A DNA stretch of 9,532 nt from Clostridia bacterium (GTDB lineage: Bacteria > Bacillota > Clostridia > Oscillospirales > Butyricicoccaceae). This document shows positions 5,760 to 9,532 of this stretch, piece by piece. Under the pieces are notes generated by a model. It had not been told where the DNA came from. It did not search any database and was given only the letters and a program-made list of their open reading frames with translations. The stretch's first letter is position 1; every line of letters starts with the position of its first letter. The translations under genes and the position numbers were made by a program. The DNA is taken from NCBI GenBank assembly GCA_017552495.1, contig JAFZPW010000032.1, positions 1 through 9,532 on the forward strand, read 5' to 3'.

Positions 5760-6208
5760 AAATGATGGGAATCGATCTGGGCAAAGTGCGGACGGGGGTC
5801 TGCGTGTCCGACCTCAGCGGATTTCTGGCGGGGCGGAGCGTGACGGTCACGGCCAACAGCAGGGCGGAATTGATCGAGCGGATCTGTCGCATGATCGAGG
5901 CGGAAAGACCCGGCCGCGTGGTGGTGGGTCTGCCGCTGAACATGAACGGCACCGAGGGCGAAAAAGCGCGGGAATGCCGGGCGTTCGCCGCGCTTTTACA
6001 GGAAAAATCGGGCGTTCCCGCCGTTCTTTGGGACGAAAGAGGTTCCAGCGTCACCGCCAACCGCATCCTCAGCGATGCGGGGAAAAAGCGGAACAGACAG
6101 CGGGCGAAGGTGGACGCCGTGGCGGCGCAGGTGATTTTGCAAAATTATTTGGATTACTGGCAACTGCACAAGCAGGAAGAAGCGCGGCAAAGCCGCGGAG
6201 AGGAGTGA
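5756..6208 (+). CDS. ruvX: RuvX/YqgF family RNase H-fold nuclease
   Basis: A 150-aa cytosolic protein of the YqgF/RuvX family, described as a putative Holliday junction resolvase and linked in E. coli to 16S rRNA 5'-end processing. The first active-site Asp is D7 in MGIDLGKVRTGVCVSD (4-19). VVVGLPLNMNGTEG (55-68), DER at 93-95 and KVDAVAAQVILQNYL with D120 (118-132) complete the family pattern. The usual DERLTT reads DERGSS, a mild variation. The start is the ATG overlapping the DUF3842 stop (ATGA, 5756-5759), supported by AAGGAAGGGG upstream; an in-frame TTG at 5747 adds three residues and is less likely. The C-terminal tail is about ten residues longer than usual and highly charged. The nitroreductase gene begins 6 nt later. 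Confidence 0.92.
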   Translation: MKMMGIDLGKVRTGVCVSDLSGFLAGRSVTVTANSRAELIERICRMIEAERPGRVVVGLPLNMNGTEGEKARECRAFAALLQEKSGVPAVLWDERGSSVTANRILSDAGKKRNRQRAKVDAVAAQVILQNYLDYWQLHKQEEARQSRGEE

Positions 6209-6214
6209 AGCAAC

Positions 6215-6727
6215 ATGAAATTTCTTGAGCTGGCCAGGGAACGGTATTCGGTGCGGAAATTTGCCGAAACACCCGTGGAAGAGGAGAAACTGGAAACCAT
6301 TCTGCAGGCGGGCGTCTGCGCTCCCACGGCAAAGAATTTGCAGCCACAGCGCGTGTTTGTTTTGAAAAGCGGAGAGGCGATCGAGAAGATTCGCGGGATC
6401 ACCCGCTGCGCTTTCAACGCGCCTGTGGTGCTGTTGATCTGCGGCGACACGGGAGAGGGATGGGTCAATCCCTTCAATGACCGCAATTCCACCGAGATGG
6501 ATTGCTCCATCGTCACCACGCAGATGATGCTCCAGGCGCAGGAACTGGGACTGGGCAGCACATGGGTCTGCTGGTTCGACACCGAGGCGGTGAAGAAGGC
6601 ATTCGGACTGCCGGCGGGAATCGAGCCCTTCGCTCTTTTGCCGCTGGGCTATCCCGCAGCGGACTGTACGCCCAGCCCCATGCATTCCAGCAGAAAATCA
6701 CAGGAAGAAACGGTGAAGTATTTATGA
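6215..6727 (+). CDS. Nitroreductase family FMN-dependent oxidoreductase
   Basis: A 170-aa protein, at the short end of the nitroreductase family, expected to be a cytosolic FMN flavoprotein dimer using NAD(P)H. RYSVRKF (residues 10-16) is the FMN phosphate-binding motif, and APTAKNLQPQRVFVL (36-50) is the second FMN-contacting segment. GLGSTWVCWFD and LLPLGYPA near the C-terminus are the usual closing motifs. The physiological substrate cannot be told from sequence. The start has AGGAG (6201-6205) 9 nt upstream, and the gene follows ruvX by 6 nt. Its stop overlaps the start of the next gene (ATGA, 6724-6727). Confidence 0.92.
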   Translation: MKFLELARERYSVRKFAETPVEEEKLETILQAGVCAPTAKNLQPQRVFVLKSGEAIEKIRGITRCAFNAPVVLLICGDTGEGWVNPFNDRNSTEMDCSIVTTQMMLQAQELGLGSTWVCWFDTEAVKKAFGLPAGIEPFALLPLGYPAADCTPSPMHSSRKSQEETVKYL

Positions 6728-6921
6728 AATTTTTGAATGCAAAAGTCGATAAGACCACCCGTCTGCTTCTGGCGGTGGCGGCGGCCCTGCTGGGCAGCAT
6801 TTTGAAGCGATTTACCGGGCTGGACGCCTTTTTCTGGCTGGGGATCATCGCCTGCGTGCTGATCTTTGCCCTGCTGGGCCGGGGAGAACAGTATCGGGAG
6901 CGCTGGGGCGGAAAGAAATGA
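6724..6921 (+). CDS. Small two-helix membrane protein, unknown
   Basis: A 65-aa protein I do not recognise. Its start ATG overlaps the nitroreductase stop (ATGA), and its stop overlaps the next start in the same way (6918-6921), which makes it a real gene rather than a chance frame. It has a short Lys-rich N-terminus, two hydrophobic segments at about residues 13-27 and 36-51, and a basic C-terminus ending RERWGGKK. By the positive-inside rule both ends would face the cytoplasm. A long frame running from 6502 in the same phase reads through the nitroreductase gene and is rejected as a start. Confidence 0.72.
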   Translation: MKFLNAKVDKTTRLLLAVAAALLGSILKRFTGLDAFFWLGIIACVLIFALLGRGEQYRERWGGKK

Positions 6922-7448
6922 ACGCCGCGGGCAGAAAAGAGCCGTTTTCGCTCGCGTCCCTGTCCGAAGCCTATACGGTCCGGCGGCTGGAGGAGGCGGA
7001 CGGGAAGGCGCTTCTGGCGCTCTGCTTGGGAAATCCGCTCTATTACCGGCATTGTCCGCCGGAGCCAACGCTTGAGAGCCTGCGCGGAGATATGGCGGCG
7101 CTCCCGCCGGGAAAAAAGCCGGAGGATAAATATTATCTGGGTTATTTTCAAAGAGGGCGGCTGGCAGCCGCGCTGGATCTGATTTTGGGATATCCCAACG
7201 ATCAGACGGCGTTCATCGGATTTTTCATGATGGAAAGATCCCTTCAGGGCGCGGGCGCGGGCACGGCCGTCGTCCGGGAGCTCGCCGCGGCGCTGCGGAG
7301 GCAGGGCTTCCGGAGCATCCGCCTGGGCTGGGCGAAGGGGAATCCCCAAAGCGAACACTTCTGGAAAAAGAACGGTTTTTGTGAGACCGGCGTCACTTAC
7401 GACGCCGGTGATTATACCGTCGTGGCGGCTCAGCGTGAAATCGGGTAA
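6918..7448 (+). CDS. GNAT family N-acetyltransferase
   Basis: A 176-aa single-domain GNAT enzyme, transferring an acetyl group from acetyl-CoA to an amine on an unknown substrate. The N-terminal strand is at YTVRRLEEADGKALL (19-33). The acetyl-CoA pyrophosphate loop is QGAGAGTA (110-117), following strand IGFFMMERSLQG, and FWKKNGFCETG (C-terminal third) is the usual motif B/late helix. The start overlaps the previous stop by 4 nt. It is the last gene of the operon by spacing: 149 nt separate it from the next gene. No clean terminator follows; a 9-bp hairpin lies inside the 3' end of the gene. Confidence 0.9.
   Translation: MNAAGRKEPFSLASLSEAYTVRRLEEADGKALLALCLGNPLYYRHCPPEPTLESLRGDMAALPPGKKPEDKYYLGYFQRGRLAAALDLILGYPNDQTAFIGFFMMERSLQGAGAGTAVVRELAAALRRQGFRSIRLGWAKGNPQSEHFWKKNGFCETGVTYDAGDYTVVAAQREIG
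7386..7409. repeat. Hairpin within the 3' end of the GNAT gene
   Basis: ACCGGCGTC (7386-7394) and GACGCCGGT (7401-7409) are perfect 9-bp inverted arms with a 6-nt loop. No T run follows, so it is not a standard terminator; it could protect or pause the operon transcript, or be chance in GC-rich coding DNA. Confidence 0.4.
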
Positions 7449-7597
7449 AACAGAAAAAACCGCTTTGACGGGGGGCGCTTCGTAAGGAAGGGCCTCCTTC
7501 GGACAGGAAAATCGGCTGCATCATTTAATGGAATGGACTACGCCGGCCTCCATCGGTAAAACGGCGGAAACAAATCGGAATATGCGGAGGTAAGAGC

Positions 7598-8455
7598 GTG
7601 CTGCGTTCTTGTTCAAAAACCGAATTCGAAAGGTATACTGATTTTATCTATGCGTTGGCGACGGATTTGACGAAGTCCGGGTATCCGACGTACTGTGATG
7701 GGATCAAGACAAAGGTGGAGTTCTTAGAACGTTCTGCGAAGGCATTTGTACGGGATACAGAACACATGCTGTTGTTTGAGCATGAAAGCGAAGTGCAGGG
7801 AATGATACACTATTTTTGGGTTCCGGAGGATCAATATCTTCAAACGATCTGCTTCAACATCAATAAAGCGACAGAACAGGCGATCGCGGAATTCTTGACA
7901 TATGTCAGTAAACGGTTTAAAGGGTACGATGCGTTTTTAAGGTTTCCCGCCGAAAACAATTCAGCGGTGAATTATCTTTCCGGGCAAGGATTTGAATGCA
8001 TTGAAAAGGACTTCAACAACACCGCTTTTCTCGACCGATTCGACGATCTACGGAAGACTATCGACTTGATACAGATTAAAAAGGAAAACTATGAACTGTT
8101 TGAATCGCTTCATCGTCAAACAGAAGGGTACTGGAATTCCGAAAGAATGCTGGCAGATCTGGACAACTGGATTATTATAGGCAAGGAAACAGATGGGATA
8201 TTGCAAGGCGCAGTTTATTATAGGGCCTTAGCCCTGGTTGACGGGTGGTTTGAAATATACGGAATAGATATGCGGCAAGGAGACGATGATTCGCAACTGT
8301 TTAAAGAATTGCTGAATGCAGCGTTGATTGATGCAAAGCACAGAAATGGGAGGTTTATGACCTTCTTTTGTGAAGAAGAATATGAGAAAGCTGCAATGGA
8401 ATGTGGATTCTTATGTGTCGGAAACAATCTTTGCTATAAGGCTCACTTAGAATAG
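7598..8455 (+). CDS. Tandem GNAT-like acetyltransferase, atypical composition
   Basis: A 285-aa cytosolic protein that looks like two GNAT domains in tandem. The first covers roughly residues 1-150, with RFPAENNSAVNYLSGQGFECIEKDF as its late GNAT motif; the second covers about 160-285, with strand WFEIYGIDMRQGDDDSQLFKELL and the closing CGFLCVGNNLCYKAHL. Neither half shows a clean Q/RxxGxG/A acetyl-CoA loop, so one or both may be degenerate or bind another ligand. The GTG start at 7598 is set by GGAGG (7586-7590), 7 nt upstream. Codon use is visibly richer in A and T than in all neighbours, roughly mid-40s percent GC by eye, which suggests horizontal acquisition. It is separate from the preceding operon. 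GNAT membership rests on pattern recognition and should be treated as probable; the substrate is unknown. Confidence 0.78.
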   Translation: MLRSCSKTEFERYTDFIYALATDLTKSGYPTYCDGIKTKVEFLERSAKAFVRDTEHMLLFEHESEVQGMIHYFWVPEDQYLQTICFNINKATEQAIAEFLTYVSKRFKGYDAFLRFPAENNSAVNYLSGQGFECIEKDFNNTAFLDRFDDLRKTIDLIQIKKENYELFESLHRQTEGYWNSERMLADLDNWIIIGKETDGILQGAVYYRALALVDGWFEIYGIDMRQGDDDSQLFKELLNAALIDAKHRNGRFMTFFCEEEYEKAAMECGFLCVGNNLCYKAHLE

Positions 8456-8530
8456 CAGTTTTCGGTTTATCGGACAGATCTTTTATGGTCCATAGTCATA
8501 GCAAGCATCGGATTTTGACACACAAGATTC

Positions 8531-8566
8531 AAAAAATCGGCGTGACCGCAGTAGTCACGCCGATTT
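8531..8566 (-). terminator. Bidirectional terminator between convergent genes
   Basis: A perfect 13-bp stem (AAATCGGCGTGAC 8534-8546 with GTCACGCCGATTT 8554-8566) with a 7-nt loop. On the reverse strand the stem ends in a run of six T residues, a strong terminator for the SLH gene. On the forward strand only three T residues close the stem, so it is weaker there, but it is the only candidate for the 7598-8455 gene. Confidence 0.8.
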
Positions 8567-8589
8567 CATATTCTGTTGAGCCGGTAATT

Positions 8590-8622
8590 GCCGCCTCAAA
8601 ACACCTTTCTTACCGAGGCGGC
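8590..8622. repeat. Second inverted repeat in the convergent gap
   Basis: GCCGCCTC (8590-8597) and GAGGCGGC (8615-8622) form an 8-bp stem with a 17-nt loop. A GAGCCG at 8579-8584 could compete for the right arm (CGGCTC 8619-8624). No adjacent T run is present, so its role is unclear; it may assist the neighbouring terminator. Confidence 0.4.
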
Positions 8623-8661
8623 TCATAAGGCGCGGTTTTTTGCTGTTTTGAGCGGTCCCGA

Positions 8662-9532
8662 TCAGTACATCCGGTACAGCAGGGCGGCGAACTCGGCCCG
8701 GGTGATGGTCCCGGTGGGGTTGACCTTGCCCTGGTCGCCGGTGACTACGCCCAGTTCCGTCAGCAGATCCACATGATCCCGCGCCCAGGCGGGGATCGCG
8801 CCGCTGTCGGCAAACGCGCAGGGCGCATAAGCGTAGCCCCGCTCCAGCGTGCGGCCCAAAATGGTCATGATCTGTGCGCGGGAGCAGGCGGCGTCGGGAT
8901 TGAGCGCCGGCAGACCCCGGCTGTCGGTGGAGCCGATCATGATGCCCATGGCGTACATGGCCCGCACATGGGGCAGCGCCCAGTCGGGAACGGCGGAAGC
9001 GTCTACATGGGGAAGGGTCACGGCGTCATATTGCTCCGTGCGGACGCCCAGATATCGGGAGAGCATGGTGGCCGCCATGGCGTTGCTCACCTTGTTGGAG
9101 GGATGGAAACGTACATCGGTGGAAAAAACGCCTTTTTCGTGGAGATATTCCACATAAGAGGCCGCCCAGTGGCCGTTCATATCGGAGAAGGTGACGGGAG
9201 ATGGCTGCCCCACGTCCGCGCTCTTGCGGGCCAGATTGCCCATGGCGTCGGCGGCGGTGACGGTGACCCGATGAAGCGCCCCGTCGTTGGGAAGCGAGGC
9301 GGTCAGCATGCCGGAAGAAAAGAGGAAAGAACGTTCCTTTCCGTCCACAGTGAGCGTGAGATTTTCGGCGGAGAGGGGTCCGTTGTCGGTGACCGAAACG
9401 CGCAGCGTGTCTGTGGTGTCCAGAACAGCGAGGACGGGAGGCTGTTCGTCCAGATTGACGGTGCCGTAATGGGCCCGGAGTTGATCCAGCCAGACCGTTT
9501 CGCTGCCCTGTCCCCGGGCGGCAAAGCCTTCC
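8662..9532 (-). CDS. SLH-domain cell-surface protein, C-terminal part
   Basis: The frame stays open to the right window edge with no start codon needed inside, so the gene is cut at its 5' end; 289 residues are visible. Residues about 30-110 of the fragment look like a beta-sandwich (Ig-like) segment, including DTLRVSVTDNGPL and HRVTVTAADAMGN. Three S-layer homology domains follow: about 113-165 (FSDMNGHWAASYVEYLHEKG), 172-226 (LPHVDASAVPDWALPHVRAM) and 237-289 (FADSGAIPAWARDHV to TRAEFAALLYRMY). SLH triplets anchor secreted proteins to pyruvylated secondary cell-wall polymer. The ITRAEF signature is clear only in the third repeat; the first reads VSNAMAATM. The catalytic or binding part must lie upstream outside the window, so the function is open. 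The stop is followed by the terminator at 8531-8566. Confidence 0.9.
   Translation of the reverse strand, partial: EGFAARGQGSETVWLDQLRAHYGTVNLDEQPPVLAVLDTTDTLRVSVTDNGPLSAENLTLTVDGKERSFLFSSGMLTASLPNDGALHRVTVTAADAMGNLARKSADVGQPSPVTFSDMNGHWAASYVEYLHEKGVFSTDVRFHPSNKVSNAMAATMLSRYLGVRTEQYDAVTLPHVDASAVPDWALPHVRAMYAMGIMIGSTDSRGLPALNPDAACSRAQIMTILGRTLERGYAYAPCAFADSGAIPAWARDHVDLLTELGVVTGDQGKVNPTGTITRAEFAALLYRMY

Noticed and set aside
6513..7358. Reverse open frame of 281 codons under the nitroreductase to GNAT genes
   Set aside because: It lies antisense to three genes joined by ATGA overlaps and its translation is an Arg/Pro-rich shadow.
7484..7499. Short inverted repeat AAGGA/TCCTT as operon terminator
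   Set aside because: The stem is only 5 bp and no T run follows.
7465..7529. Promoter for the 7598-8455 gene (TTGACG at 7465-7470 or TTTAAT at 7524-7529)
   Set aside because: Neither element has a partner of good quality at correct spacing.

Overview
The window looks like chromosomal DNA of a spore-forming, high-GC member of the Clostridia, most likely an Oscillospiraceae/Ruminococcaceae-type gut anaerobe. The grounds are a SpmA-type sporulation gene, a clostridial AbrB with a C-terminal zinc ribbon, a Spo0A-box match in its promoter, a DUF3842 gene, an S-layer-homology (SLH) protein, strong GGAGG ribosome binding sites and GC-rich coding DNA with AT-rich intergenic gaps. This taxonomic reading is inference. 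I see no tRNA, rRNA, CRISPR array, transposase or phage gene.

Left part (1-2700): the 5' part of spmA runs leftward off the window. It is divergent from an abrB-like regulator (699-938) that has a well-formed sigma-A promoter carrying a TGTCGAA Spo0A-box match. An unrecognised 165-aa protein (1107-1604) follows as its own transcription unit, with promoter, upstream inverted repeat and terminator. Converging on it are two leftward genes: a FabG-like short-chain dehydrogenase (1683-2417) and a DUF378 membrane protein (2494-2691).

Middle (2780-7448): an extended -10 promoter appears to drive a tight eight-gene operon: PHP-domain phosphoesterase, ispE (isoprenoid synthesis), a beta-lactamase-fold serine hydrolase without signal peptide, DUF3842, RuvX/YqgF, a nitroreductase, a 65-aa two-helix membrane protein and a GNAT acetyltransferase. 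Gaps are 18 nt or less and four junctions are 4-nt ATGA overlaps, so the genes are very likely co-transcribed and partly translationally coupled. Their functions are mixed (isoprenoid precursor, RNA/DNA maintenance, redox, acetylation), so the operon reads as housekeeping rather than one pathway.

Right part (7449-9532): a 285-aa tandem GNAT-like protein of clearly lower GC than its neighbours, a bidirectional terminator-like hairpin, and the C-terminal part of a leftward secreted protein ending in three SLH domains and cut by the window edge.

I do not see a clear new multi-gene system. The best leads are the Spo0A box inside the abrB core promoter, the unrecognised 1107-1604 gene with its operator-like repeat, the cytosolic beta-lactamase-fold protein lacking the omega-loop Glu next to DUF3842, and the atypical motif residues of the SDR.
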